DNA of 38,269 nt, taken from positions 1 through 38,269 of IMG/VR virus record IMGVR_UViG_3300036790_000824; one strand, given 5' to 3'. A program made the position numbers and the translations under genes. The stretch's first letter is position 1. Each line of letters starts with the position of its first letter. The stretch is from a virus. Shown here one piece after another: positions 29,426 through 36,243 of the stretch. The notes under the pieces are model-generated. The model worked only from the letters and a program-made list of their open reading frames with translations, was not told where the DNA came from and did no database searches.

Positions 29426-29689
29426 ATGGTTTCCCACACTGTAGCAGTAATCCACCACCCCGAATTTCCACAGGTCTATTCCGCGGCCATTGACGACGCT
29501 ATAGCGTGCGTGGATCGCGTCCTGCTGGCCCACAGCGCACTGCAACTCGGTTCCTGCCAGTATGAGTACCCCGAAACCGTCTCCGGGGCTTGTAATGGCG
29601 AACTTTGCGCAGCACGGGCCACCGTATTCGATCTTTCCGAGGAAATGGAGTACTGCGGGAAGCATTTTCGGGAGGTGAGCCGTGGATAA
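29426..29689 (+). CDS. First gene of the plus-strand early operon, hypothetical
   Basis: 87 aa from ATG 29426, with GGAGG 7 nt upstream. The protein has a beta opening (H-T-V-A-V-I-H-H-P-E-F), a helix (A-A-I-D-D-A-I-A-C-V-D-R-V-L) and four cysteines in the middle and end. Its position right behind the strong promoter suggests early, abundant expression, as for many host-takeover proteins. No family is recognised. It ends in the 18-nt junction also found after the next gene. Confidence 0.6.
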   Translation: MVSHTVAVIHHPEFPQVYSAAIDDAIACVDRVLLAHSALQLGSCQYEYPETVSGACNGELCAARATVFDLSEEMEYCGKHFREVSRG

Positions 29690-30104
29690 AACTCTCGAAG
29701 TTCACGAGCACCTTATCTGCGGCGGGCCTTTCGCGCACGGCGGCTTGTACGACCGTACCGGGAAATGGGACAACGGAAGAATTGTGCATTCTCATTCCGG
29801 CGGGGAAATTCCCCATACTCATCCCGGAACCGGACCAGCAAGCTACACGATTGACAAAAATGAATGGCAGAAAGCCACGGGGTTGCGCGGTGGAGGACGA
29901 AAGAAATTTACCGCTAAACCTTCCGGCCAGCAAATGCCTTTAGTGGCTCGGACTGAGGAAGAAAATACATTTGAACTGATTCTGTGTAAGCCTACTCCGC
30001 CCGAATGGGGACTTGGCCCGGGAATCGCACTGCCCGCGAGAATGATTTTCGGTTCACGCTTGAAGTGGATTGTGCGCGATGAAAGTGAGGTGAGCCGTGG
30101 ATAA
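29682..30104 (+). CDS. Hypothetical protein with His-rich metal motif
   Basis: 140 aa starting at GTG 29682, overlapping the previous stop by 8 nt. Residues 30-50 hold four histidines spaced as H36-S-H38 and H45-T-H47, probably binding a metal, followed by a G-P-A-S-Y-T-I-D-K motif and a basic G-G-G-R-K-K. The C-terminus (R-M-I-F-G-S-R-L-K-W) is beta-rich. Proteins with the same His/Gly motif occur in other phages, and I know no function for them. Confidence 0.6.
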   Translation: MDKTLEVHEHLICGGPFAHGGLYDRTGKWDNGRIVHSHSGGEIPHTHPGTGPASYTIDKNEWQKATGLRGGGRKKFTAKPSGQQMPLVARTEEENTFELILCKPTPPEWGLGPGIALPARMIFGSRLKWIVRDESEVSRG

Positions 30105-30279
30105 GCAACTCGAAGCGCTCACCGAAGCCTACAAGATTCTCACCCGTGCCAAAGTTGATTGCGCCAGCTACGCCGCCATGCAGCCTTACCGCCTGGTGAG
30201 TCACGCCCAGGACTACATCCAGAAGCAAGCCGACGAACTCTTGAAACCGATTTTCGCGGACGAAACGGTCAGCGCATGA
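30097..30279 (+). CDS. 60-aa helical protein
   Basis: GTG start at 30097 in the second copy of the repeated junction. The product is one or two helices (L-T-E-A-Y-K-I-L-T-R-A-K and A-Q-D-Y-I-Q-K-Q-A-D-E-L-L-K). The stop overlaps the next ATG (ATGA). The function is unknown. Confidence 0.6.
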   Translation: MDKQLEALTEAYKILTRAKVDCASYAAMQPYRLVSHAQDYIQKQADELLKPIFADETVSA

Positions 30280-30380
30280 AGCCCAACCGTCCCTTCGGCA
30301 TTGCCTTGATGCTTGCAGGTCTCGTCCTGGTGATCTACGGACTCGGAGAGATCGCCGCGTTTTTCATGCACTGGAAATAA
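30276..30380 (+). CDS. 34-aa single-span membrane protein
   Basis: ATG 30276 overlaps the previous stop (ATGA). A basic N-terminus (M-K-P-N-R-P) precedes a hydrophobic helix (about 7-29) and a short end F-M-H-W-K. It should insert in the inner membrane, N-terminus inside. Small early phage membrane peptides often tune host envelope or exclusion functions; this is inference. Confidence 0.6.
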   Translation: MKPNRPFGIALMLAGLVLVIYGLGEIAAFFMHWK

Positions 30381-30400
30381 AAATTGGAGGAAATAAAAAC

Positions 30401-31249
30401 ATGGCAACCGCTCGACCGTTGAACGCGCAATTGGAGGCTTTTCCGAACCGTAAGAAGCCGCCACAATCGGAACGCTGGTGGAAGAAGTTCATTCCCGCGT
30501 CCCAGGCTATCGAGGTATTACCTACGGCCATTCAGAATATCGAAGCGGCCACGCCGAACGAGCTGCTCCGCATCGCGGTATCGCAGAAAGCCAACGTCGA
30601 AGAATTAAATCGCTTGATGGATTTGCAGGAGCGTTGGGAGAAAAACGAAGCCAAGAAAGCCTACGTCGTGGCGATGAACGCTTTCAAAGCCAACCCGCCG
30701 GAGATCACCAAAAACGAGCTTGCCAAATTTACCAGTGTGAAAAATGGCAAAGAAATTGAGATCGAATGGTGGTATTCCACGCTCGATCACATTCACGGAA
30801 TCATCCTGGCGGAGATGAGCAAGCATGGCATCTCGCATCGCTGGGTCACCGAGCAACCGAATACCGAAACCATCCGCGTGACCTGCATTCTCACCCATAA
30901 GCTCGGCCACAGTGAGCAGACCACCCTGCAAGGCCCGATTGACCATTCGGGAAGTAAGAACGCCATCCAAGCGATCGGCTCAAGCGCAAAGTACCTCGAA
31001 CGCTATACGTTGATGGCGGCAACCGGGCTCGCCGACGGAACTCCCGATGTGGACGGAAGCGCATCCGCAGCCAATCAACCCTCCGCTAGCGTGAATGACA
31101 CGATGAAGAAGATACGCGCTGCCCGGAACGCGGCGGAACTTCGGGAAATCTTCACCACCGCCTATACGCAAGCGGAAAACGCCAAAGATAACCAAGCGAA
31201 AGCCACCTTGATTGCCGCCAAGGATGCCAGACTGCGAGAGCTACGATGA
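30401..31249 (+). CDS. erf: ERF-family single-strand annealing protein
   Basis: 282 aa (P22 Erf 204). The ERF domain covers about 85-215: Y-V-V-A-M-N-A-F-K, then Y-S-T-L-D-H-I-H-G, and S-K-N-A-I-Q-A-I-G-S-S-A-K-Y-L-E-R-Y followed by G-L-A-D-G. It anneals complementary single strands and, with an exonuclease, circularises or concatenates phage DNA. The first 80 residues are an extra helical region, and the tail after 225 is a helical acidic/basic segment. GGAGG lies about 10 nt before the ATG. It overlaps the exonuclease gene by 4 nt, making a recombination module. Confidence 0.88.
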   Translation: MATARPLNAQLEAFPNRKKPPQSERWWKKFIPASQAIEVLPTAIQNIEAATPNELLRIAVSQKANVEELNRLMDLQERWEKNEAKKAYVVAMNAFKANPPEITKNELAKFTSVKNGKEIEIEWWYSTLDHIHGIILAEMSKHGISHRWVTEQPNTETIRVTCILTHKLGHSEQTTLQGPIDHSGSKNAIQAIGSSAKYLERYTLMAATGLADGTPDVDGSASAANQPSASVNDTMKKIRAARNAAELREIFTTAYTQAENAKDNQAKATLIAAKDARLRELR

Positions 31250-31944
31250 GCGCCGCGCCTCTCTATGTCGAATGCGAACACGGCAGCCCGGAGTGGAAGG
31301 AAGCCCGGCGCGGATTAGTCACTGCTTCGCGCTGTGCCGACGTGCTGGCCATGCTAAAGAAAGGCGGGGAGGGAGCGCCGCGCCGAAACTACCGCATGGA
31401 GCTGGCCATTGAAATTCTCACAGGGCACTCCACGAAGCATTACGTTTCGCCGGAGATGCAGTGGGGACTCGACCAGGAACAATTCGCCCGTGCAGCCTAC
31501 GAAGTCAAACAGAACACGCTGGTAGAAACCTGCGGCTTCTATGTACATCCGCTGGTGAATCGTTTTGGCGCGTCTCCCGATGGACTGGTGGGCAGCGAAG
31601 GCCTCACGCAATTCAAATGTCCTTCGACTTCCACCCATCTTGCATGGATCCTCGAAGGCCAACTGCCTCTCGACCACGCCCCGCAAATGCTGGCGGAAAT
31701 CGCTTGCACCGGGCGTGCGTGGAATGATTTCGTCAGCTTCGACCCGCGACTGCCGAAACATTTGCAACTCTTTATCCGGCGAATGGAGCGCCGTGATCAC
31801 GAGCCACTCATCGCGCAACTGGAAAGCGAAGTGCAGCGGTTCAATGACGAATTGGACGCAATGCTGGCCGAACTTCCGCAGATCGAAGGACAGCCAATCA
31901 TTGCAGCCATGGACTATACGGACCCGGACGAATTGATCGTATGA
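31246..31944 (+). CDS. YqaJ-type phage exonuclease with an altered catalytic motif
   Basis: 232 aa. The fold elements of the YqaJ/lambda-exonuclease family are present: W-K-E-A-R-R-G-L-V-T-A-S, Glu78 in G-L-D-Q-E-Q-F-A-R-A-A-Y, and F-G-A-S-P-D112-G-L-V-G. The next strand normally carries E-x-K, but here it reads L-T-Q122-F-K124-C-P (codon CAA at 31609-31611); Q147 lies in A-P-Q-M-L-A. An active enzyme would resect DNA ends for the ERF protein. Loss of the Glu may reduce or abolish cleavage unless another acidic residue replaces it. ATGA overlaps join it to both neighbours. Confidence 0.82.
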   Translation: MSAAPLYVECEHGSPEWKEARRGLVTASRCADVLAMLKKGGEGAPRRNYRMELAIEILTGHSTKHYVSPEMQWGLDQEQFARAAYEVKQNTLVETCGFYVHPLVNRFGASPDGLVGSEGLTQFKCPSTSTHLAWILEGQLPLDHAPQMLAEIACTGRAWNDFVSFDPRLPKHLQLFIRRMERRDHEPLIAQLESEVQRFNDELDAMLAELPQIEGQPIIAAMDYTDPDELIV

Positions 31945-32156
31945 CCCACGCCTGCGAACAACATCAGGACTGTACGCACCCGGCAGTGAAAGAATGCTGC
32001 CGGTGCCAGATCGGACTCTGCTCCGCGCATCTGGTGGAATGCCTGGATTGTCACCAGGTCTTTTGCCGGGAGTGCGCGAGAGAACACCAGAGGGCAGTTA
32101 GCCCCGATGAGAGGATGGGAGAGCCAGAGCCCGCTAGCCGAATGGGGAAACCATGA
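31941..32156 (+). CDS. B-box-like zinc finger protein
   Basis: 71 aa. A dense Cys/His array (C-E-Q-H-x-x-C, C-C-R-C, C-S-A-H, C-L-D-C, C-R-E-C-A-R-E-H) fits a two-zinc B-box or treble-clef fold in the first 50 residues; the tail is polar. It is coupled to the exonuclease gene (ATGA) and may be a cofactor of the recombination module. A T-rich stretch (CTTTTTTTAA) follows it before the next gene. Confidence 0.6.
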   Translation: MTHACEQHQDCTHPAVKECCRCQIGLCSAHLVECLDCHQVFCRECAREHQRAVSPDERMGEPEPASRMGKP

Positions 32157-32189
32157 CCCTCTGTACCTCCCCCTTTTTTAACTTTAATT

Positions 32190-32372
32190 ATGGCCAACAT
32201 AAACATCAGCGACGATATTTACCGGGAGTTGCAGACCATCATTAAACTCCATGCCCACGCGAAATCCTGCAAGAAAATCGGCAACGCGGCGGAAGCGAAA
32301 ACTTACCAGCAAAAAGCCGACAAGCTCGCCGTCATGTGGTTCCGCAAAATTCGGTTCCACAGTAAGTCCTGA
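32190..32372 (+). CDS. 60-aa helical protein
   Basis: M-A-N-I-N-I-S-D-D-I-Y opens like a ribbon-helix-helix strand, followed by helices (E-L-Q-T-I-I-K-L-H-A-H-A-K) and a basic end. It has no visible Shine-Dalgarno; the leader is T/A-rich. Its stop shares one base with the next start (TGATG). The function is unknown; a small DNA-binding role is possible. Confidence 0.55.
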   Translation: MANINISDDIYRELQTIIKLHAHAKSCKKIGNAAEAKTYQQKADKLAVMWFRKIRFHSKS

Positions 32373-32725
32373 TGCGCCGCCCCATCTTCCGCCAGCCCTA
32401 CCGCTGGCAACCCAAACCTAAACCGTCATCACTTCGCTATGAACTCATTCTCGACGGCGCGGTGCGAGTGTATCCCGGCGGAAGGGAAGTCTGTCAGGAT
32501 TCTCCGGCGGGATGGCGGGAGTACAAACGAAGGGTTGAGGTCATGGTGCAGCGTCAGAACTTCCGTTGCTCTCTCTGTGGGAAGCGCATCAGCGTATCCA
32601 CGGCCACTTTTGAGCATCAGCGAAGACGCGGCATGGGCGCGGCGTGGCGGGACGACCGAATCACGATTGACGGGAAGGATTGGAACTCGGCGGCACACTG
32701 GGTATGCAATGGGGAGAGAGGCTAG
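32372..32725 (+). CDS. HNH-family nuclease-like protein
   Basis: 117 aa. A basic N-terminus (R-R-P-I-F-R-Q-P-Y-R-W) leads to the core: R-Q-N-F-R-C-S-L-C-G-K, then A-T-F-E-H-Q-R-R-R-G-M-G and D-W-N-S-A-A-H-W-V-C-N-G. One CxxC knuckle is present and the second is reduced to a single Cys, so the zinc site may be incomplete. The conserved His in E-H-Q and N-G are where HNH catalytic residues lie. It ends the plus-strand operon, its last 4 bp overlapping the convergent operon end. Confidence 0.65.
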   Translation: MRRPIFRQPYRWQPKPKPSSLRYELILDGAVRVYPGGREVCQDSPAGWREYKRRVEVMVQRQNFRCSLCGKRISVSTATFEHQRRRGMGAAWRDDRITIDGKDWNSAAHWVCNGERG

Positions 32726-32970
32726 TGCGTAGTTTCATCATGGTTCGCTATTACTGCGCCGCGAATTCCGCAAACTTCTTCTAAGCCATCCATCACGAAG
32801 CGCAGAACCGCATAGGCTTCCAACGGGCCTATAGTCTTCGCCCGCAGCAAATCAATAATTTCGTGGGATACGCGCTCGAATTTCTCTCGCAGCTCCGGAG
32901 TTATTTCGATTTTAACGCCCCTAATATCCTGCTCTTTCAATGGGGCGGCAGCTTGATTGTTGATTTTCAC
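32722..32970 (-). CDS. Hypothetical helical protein (82 aa)
   Basis: The GTG start at 32970 overlaps the stop upstream (GTGA). A short beta strand (V-K-I-E-I-T-P-E-L) and two helices (E-K-F-E-R-V-S-H-E-I-I-D-L-L; A-Y-A-V-L-R-F-V-M-D-G-L-E-E-V) make a compact domain. Last gene of the 16-gene overlapping array. The family is unknown. Confidence 0.6.
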   Translation of the reverse strand: MKINNQAAAPLKEQDIRGVKIEITPELREKFERVSHEIIDLLRAKTIGPLEAYAVLRFVMDGLEEVCGIRGAVIANHDETTH

Positions 32971-33179
32971 TTCTTCTCCGGCACCTGGTACGGAGTGTAA
33001 TGCGGGTTGCCCTCGTTCAAGCGGTTCAGCAAATCCATCACCGCATAGGGAGCTAAGAGCGTTGTTTCGCCACTGAATCCTCGGCCGGCCGCTTCGCCCA
33101 AGACGAAGACCAGACGTTCATAATCCACGCGGCTCATGGTGAGCACTATTTTGCCGTCGGGAGTTTCGGAGTAGCTCAA
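32967..33179 (-). CDS. Hypothetical protein (70 aa)
   Basis: TTG start at 33179 in a TTGA overlap. The product reads I-V-L-T-M-S-R-V-D-Y-E-R-L-V-F-V-L-G-E-A and contains a helix (V-M-D-L-L-N-R-L-N) with a polar Tyr/Pro-rich end. No domain is recognised. Confidence 0.6.
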   Translation of the reverse strand: MSYSETPDGKIVLTMSRVDYERLVFVLGEAAGRGFSGETTLLAPYAVMDLLNRLNEGNPHYTPYQVPEKK

Positions 33180-33412
33180 TTGCCCACTCTTAGCTTGGCC
33201 CGAAAATCTTCTTCGTTCCAGCTCCGTGCGCCTTCTTCGCAGCGCGGATTGTCATTGCAGTACTTCACATTCCGCGTCGCTATTCCCGGCAATAAACTCT
33301 TGGGCCCGATGTCCACTTTGCGAACGCTTATTTTCGCATCGGGCCGCTCGGCTCCGCAGATTTGGCAGCGCCAGGTAAAAGTCGAGGGATCGAAACTCAC
33401 TTGTTTGCTCAC
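33176..33412 (-). CDS. Zinc-ribbon protein (78 aa)
   Basis: GTG 33412 is chosen over the GTG at 33418, because it forms the GTGA overlap used throughout this operon and has AAAGGA at the right distance. C-Q-I-C-G-A-E-R near residue 16 and C-N-D-N-P-R-C near 52 form a four-cysteine site; the tail is acidic. The function is unknown. Confidence 0.6.
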   Translation of the reverse strand: MSKQVSFDPSTFTWRCQICGAERPDAKISVRKVDIGPKSLLPGIATRNVKYCNDNPRCEEGARSWNEEDFRAKLRVGN

Positions 33413-33618
33413 AGCCACATTCCTTTCTTCGCTTCTTCGCGCCAGACCTGCTTGCGCGTTTCATCCACTGCATCTTCCGCTTCCGTCCACCAGTCGTCAG
33501 CCTCTCTCCGGCCAGCTTCGTAGCCTGCCTTGTAGCCTAAATCGCGGAACCAGCAGAGCCAGAAGACCTCGCAGATGAGAACCAGAATCCAGAAGAAGAT
33601 GTATCCGAGGATCGTCAC
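33409..33618 (-). CDS. Single-span membrane protein with charged tail
   Basis: 69 aa from GTG 33618 (GTGA overlap, GGAGG 7 nt upstream). A hydrophobic, Phe/Trp-rich helix (2-24) is followed by a Gly/Ala/Tyr motif (G-Y-K-A-G-Y-E-A-G-R-R) and an acidic coiled segment. It probably sits in the inner membrane with the tail in the cytoplasm. Confidence 0.6.
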   Translation of the reverse strand: MTILGYIFFWILVLICEVFWLCWFRDLGYKAGYEAGRREADDWWTEAEDAVDETRKQVWREEAKKGMWL

Positions 33619-33998
33619 GCCGAAGCCTCCGCCTCGCTTGATTCTGTCCAATGCCAGATTCCTTGATGGCCTTTGGCTAAAACCGGCATTTCCAGCCTTC
33701 TTCGCATCGTCAGCAAAATCCCGAAGCGGCCAGCCTCGAAATTTCCATATTCATCCGGGGGCGCGAGTTCATGGGGTAATCGCACGCAACCAACTACATC
33801 CACGATGCACAAAATAGCGCCCAGCGGAACCGTCAATGGGTCATAGCCGAATTGTTCGCAAGCAAATTTATTCACGGTTTTCGCCGCATGAATTGCCAAT
33901 GGGCCGCGAAACAGCATTTCCCATCCCCGCGTTTCTATTTTCTTGCGCCCGTCATGAATCAGCGAAGCCCACGGCTGATGCAAACTCAAAGCTCTCAC
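33615..33998 (-). CDS. ASCH-domain protein
   Basis: 127 aa from GTG 33998 (GTGA overlap, GGAGG 8 nt upstream). M-R-A-L-S-L-H-Q-P-W-A-S-L-I, K-K-I-E-T-R-G-W, R-G-P-L-A-I-H-A-A-K and a later G-A-I-L-C-I-V-D-V-V strand are the ASCH signature, a PUA-like beta barrel predicted to bind RNA or modified nucleotides. Some ASCH proteins act as nucleases or nucleoside hydrolases; which applies here is unknown. As an early phage gene it may act on host RNA or DNA modification. Confidence 0.8.
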   Translation of the reverse strand: MRALSLHQPWASLIHDGRKKIETRGWEMLFRGPLAIHAAKTVNKFACEQFGYDPLTVPLGAILCIVDVVGCVRLPHELAPPDEYGNFEAGRFGILLTMRRRLEMPVLAKGHQGIWHWTESSEAEASA

Positions 33999-34366
33999 GC
34001 CCTGACCTCCATCCTGCATCCGCACTTCCGCCCGCCGCCCATCTCCATCTCGCACTCTCCTTGGTGAACGTGACCGCAACCGTGGCAGGTGTTTTCCCAG
34101 TTGCGATTCTGCGGGGCCGGAGGAAGCCCGTTTCCGTTCGAGGTTACTTTCAGCCCTGTACTTCTTTCCGCCGAAACTGAGACTTCCGTGCTTGCCGAAA
34201 GATCGCCCAACTCCTTCAACCAGCGGACAACATCAATGATTTCCGAAAGATGGTCGCCGTTCTGCAAGCGTGCGGAGTACAGATTTTCCGCGATGATGTA
34301 GAAGACTGCCCGCGTGTTATTCGGCGGAAGTTTGCGGATCATCAACATCTGGTCGGTGGCGTTCAA
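33995..34366 (-). CDS. Hypothetical protein with Cys/His tail (123 aa)
   Basis: The start is probably TTG 34366 (TTGA overlap); ATG 34348 is an alternative. A helical domain (A-V-F-Y-I-I-A-E-N-L-Y-S-A-R; L-S-E-I-I-D-V-V-R-W-L-K-E-L) precedes a polar linker and a C-terminal metal site (C-H-G-C-G-H-V-H, then C-x-x-x and C-G-C). The family is unknown. Confidence 0.55.
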   Translation of the reverse strand: MNATDQMLMIRKLPPNNTRAVFYIIAENLYSARLQNGDHLSEIIDVVRWLKELGDLSASTEVSVSAERSTGLKVTSNGNGLPPAPQNRNWENTCHGCGHVHQGECEMEMGGGRKCGCRMEVRA

Positions 34367-34452
34367 TGCTGCACCGCCGGAAGTACGATATAAGCAACCC
34401 AAAGTCCCAACAAAATTCCCATCGCGAAGATTGCGGCTAAACGGGCGATCAT
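34363..34452 (-). CDS. 29-aa membrane peptide
   Basis: ATG 34452 overlaps the stop upstream (ATGA), and the stop overlaps the next start (TTGA). The whole product is one membrane helix (A-A-I-F-A-M-G-I-L-L-G-L-W-V-A-Y-I-V-L) with a short basic head. Overlaps on both sides are the main evidence that it is translated. Confidence 0.55.
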   Translation of the reverse strand: MIARLAAIFAMGILLGLWVAYIVLPAVQH

Positions 34453-34709
34453 GCCTTGTTTTTCTCCCGTTCGCGGATTTCCTCTTTCACCCGGTCGCTG
34501 GGTTCGTACTCGGTGTACTTCGCGCGCATGAACATGACCAGCGGGCGAATCAGTAGATAGTTTTCTTCGTCGGCACGCAAGGCTGCATTCGCCAGTGATT
34601 GCACAAAGCCGCCGCCGCGTTGACTTGCCGCCGAGAGCCATTCCAGTAATTCGGGATCGTCGTTTTGCGCGATGAGAAATACTGCATTTGAGCCATCGTG
34701 ACCAGTCAT
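34449..34709 (-). CDS. Hypothetical helical protein (86 aa)
   Basis: ATG 34709 in an ATGA overlap. Helices at about 18-48 (P-E-L-L-E-W-L-S-A-A-S) and a basic/acidic end (V-K-E-E-I-R-E-R-E-K). No family is recognised. Confidence 0.6.
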   Translation of the reverse strand: MTGHDGSNAVFLIAQNDDPELLEWLSAASQRGGGFVQSLANAALRADEENYLLIRPLVMFMRAKYTEYEPSDRVKEEIREREKNKA

Positions 34710-34999
34710 GCGACCTCCTGAAATAAACCTTGCTGCTCTCCGCGCCGTGCATCGCTGTCGGGATGCTTCCGTTTCCAGCGGTCGTACTCAAGCTGGTGTT
34801 CGGGGCAGAGATGCTTTCCCGGTGCGACTTCTTTGGCGTGCTTGGCGCAGATGGGCTTGTCGCAGGTGCCGGATTTTCTCGCCGATATTTTCCAGTCGCA
34901 GAGAAATGTTCCCCGGTGGCCGCACTCGCAGTACTTCGCAGTCACCCGCACGCCGCAGACGATTACGTCCTGCCCGTTGATGTTGATGTGCTCACACAC
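34706..34999 (-). CDS. Zinc-finger protein (97 aa)
   Basis: GTG 34999, with AGGAG upstream; this junction overlaps by 8 nt rather than 4. C-E-H near the start and C-E-C-G-H-R, C-D-W, C-D-K-P-I-C-A-K-H and C-P-E-H across residues 20-70 could bind two zincs in a treble-clef or HIT-type finger. The end G-L-F-Q resembles a beta-clamp-like or partner-binding peptide (Q-G-L-F), also seen at the end of the 60-aa protein at 35225. Confidence 0.65.
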   Translation of the reverse strand: MCEHININGQDVIVCGVRVTAKYCECGHRGTFLCDWKISARKSGTCDKPICAKHAKEVAPGKHLCPEHQLEYDRWKRKHPDSDARRGEQQGLFQEVA

Positions 35000-35228
35000 G
35001 CGGCAAACTCCTTGCCTCTACCGGAACAAATAGCATTCCCTCAGCGTAAATACGTCGTTCGCATTGAAGTGAAGTTCTGAATCCCAATAGCTTCACGCGC
35101 TCCAAATGCCCGTTCGCATCGCCAGCCATACTCGGCTGCACTAGTGGAAAACCGCTGTATTCGGTCACAGTAAAGCCAGCGGCCCGCAATTCCGCCGAAA
35201 TTTTGGCCGTCCATTCACTCAATGTCAC
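34992..35228 (-). CDS. Hypothetical protein (78 aa)
   Basis: GTG 35228 (GTGA overlap). A helix (W-T-A-K-I-S-A-E-L-R-A-A-G-F) and beta strands (V-T-E-Y-S-G-F-P-L-V-Q-P; G-M-L-F-V-P-V-E-A) form a small alpha/beta protein. The family is unknown. Confidence 0.6.
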   Translation of the reverse strand: MTLSEWTAKISAELRAAGFTVTEYSGFPLVQPSMAGDANGHLERVKLLGFRTSLQCERRIYAEGMLFVPVEARSLPRV

Positions 35229-35407
35229 GAGAAAAGTCCTCCCTGCTTCTCCACTGGCTTCGCTTGGCCCTGCCGGGAATTCAAATTGCGGATGCACTCC
35301 AGGCACGGCCCTTTGCGAACGCCGTCCACCCGGTGCTGAGTTTTCTTTCCGCACTTCGAGCAGTAGCCGGAGACGGAGACGGTGTTGCGGGTGTAGTGCT
35401 CGGTCAC
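35225..35407 (-). CDS. Zinc-ribbon protein (60 aa)
   Basis: GTG 35407 (GTGA overlap). C-S-K-C-G-K-K-T and C-L-E-C-I-R-N form a classical four-cysteine ribbon, followed by a flexible tail ending Q-G-G-L-F-S. This ending is similar to sliding-clamp binding peptides, so an interaction with the host replisome is conceivable but unproven. Confidence 0.65.
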   Translation of the reverse strand: MTEHYTRNTVSVSGYCSKCGKKTQHRVDGVRKGPCLECIRNLNSRQGQAKPVEKQGGLFS

Positions 35408-35622
35408 AAACTTTCTCCGAAGCCTTGCATGAGTGGCTTATGAGTTGTTTTCACGCGATCCGCATTGATGCGCTTGAAATCCTCGAACATTTCGCGGCCT
35501 TCAAATTGTTCGGCAATTCCGCCCAGCGCGTAATCCCATCCTGGTCGCGAGAGCGCGAGTTCGGCCAGTGCCAACAAAATCATCTGTCGTTCGCCTTCCT
35601 CGAAAACTTGCTGCACCATCAT
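35404..35622 (-). CDS. Hypothetical helical protein (72 aa)
   Basis: ATG 35622 (ATGA overlap). Mostly helical: E-R-Q-M-I-L-L-A-L-A-E-L-A-L, then R-P-G-W-D-Y-A-L-G-G-I-A-E and F-E-D-F-K-R-I. Similar short helical proteins occur in many phages; the role is unknown. Confidence 0.6.
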   Translation of the reverse strand: MMVQQVFEEGERQMILLALAELALSRPGWDYALGGIAEQFEGREMFEDFKRINADRVKTTHKPLMQGFGESL

Positions 35623-35828
35623 GCGACCTTCTTTCCCTTCGCCGGAGGATTGGGATTCACCCACACTCGCCAACTCTCCGGAAGTTTGCGGGCAGGGACC
35701 CGCTCGTAATTCGCCCACGTCCGTGCGGCGTAGAAAATGAAAATCATGGGCGTCAATCCAGTGATGAACGAGACCTTCACGATGGCCGCGGCGAAGAATG
35801 CAAGATTCAGGAGTTCGGGTTTCATCAT
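35619..35828 (-). CDS. Small membrane protein (69 aa)
   Basis: ATG 35828 (ATGA overlap). Two hydrophobic runs (about 6-20 and 24-36; L-L-N-L-A-F-F-A-A-A-I-V and G-L-T-P-M-I-F-I-F-Y) form a hairpin or one long membrane segment, followed by a Pro-rich basic tail. The family is unknown. Confidence 0.6.
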   Translation of the reverse strand: MMKPELLNLAFFAAAIVKVSFITGLTPMIFIFYAARTWANYERVPARKLPESWRVWVNPNPPAKGKKVA

Positions 35829-36043
35829 CGCGTCCCTTTTTTGCCGAGCAGTAAATCGGCGGCCAAAGCTAAATCCTTCAACGCATCCATCACGCATCGC
35901 AGCGTGTAATCATCATCCGGAGATCGTCCGCGTCCCGGCGGGGTAGATTCTTCCCGAATATTCAACTCGAAAACTGCGCGATTGATCGCCGTTTGTGCGT
36001 TTACGAGATCCTGTCCGCAGCGATCGGTGCGAGTTTGCTTCAC
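35825..36043 (-). CDS. Hypothetical helical protein (72 aa)
   Basis: GTG 36043 (GTGA overlap). N-terminal and C-terminal helices (L-V-N-A-Q-T-A-I-N-R-A-V-F-E-L; C-V-M-D-A-L-K-D-L-A-L-A-A-D-L-L-L) flank a polar G-R-G-R-S loop. Its end resembles that of the 82-aa protein at 32722 (C/F-V-M-D-x-L), so the two may be related. Confidence 0.55.
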   Translation of the reverse strand: MKQTRTDRCGQDLVNAQTAINRAVFELNIREESTPPGRGRSPDDDYTLRCVMDALKDLALAADLLLGKKGTR

Positions 36044-36243
36044 GCCGCCTCCCCAATCGTCCTCGTGAACGGCAAAAACTTCTCTTCCCCGCACCCCATA
36101 CAGACTCCCAAGCGTCCCGACTCAATCTCAAATATTGCAATCAAGAGCTGCAATCCTCCGCAGTTCACGCACCAGCGCATGTCCTGGTAGAGCCAGGGAT
36201 CGAGGGTGATGGCCGGGGATTCGGGAGTGGAGAGGGAAGTCAT
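36040..36243 (-). CDS. Zinc-ribbon protein (67 aa)
   Basis: ATG 36243 (ATGA overlap with the ATPase). C-V-N-C-G-G near 25 and C-M-G-C-G-E-E near 48 form a four-cysteine ribbon with beta strands between. Directly behind the ATPase gene, it could be an accessory subunit. The family is unknown. Confidence 0.65.
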   Translation of the reverse strand: MTSLSTPESPAITLDPWLYQDMRWCVNCGGLQLLIAIFEIESGRLGVCMGCGEEKFLPFTRTIGEAA

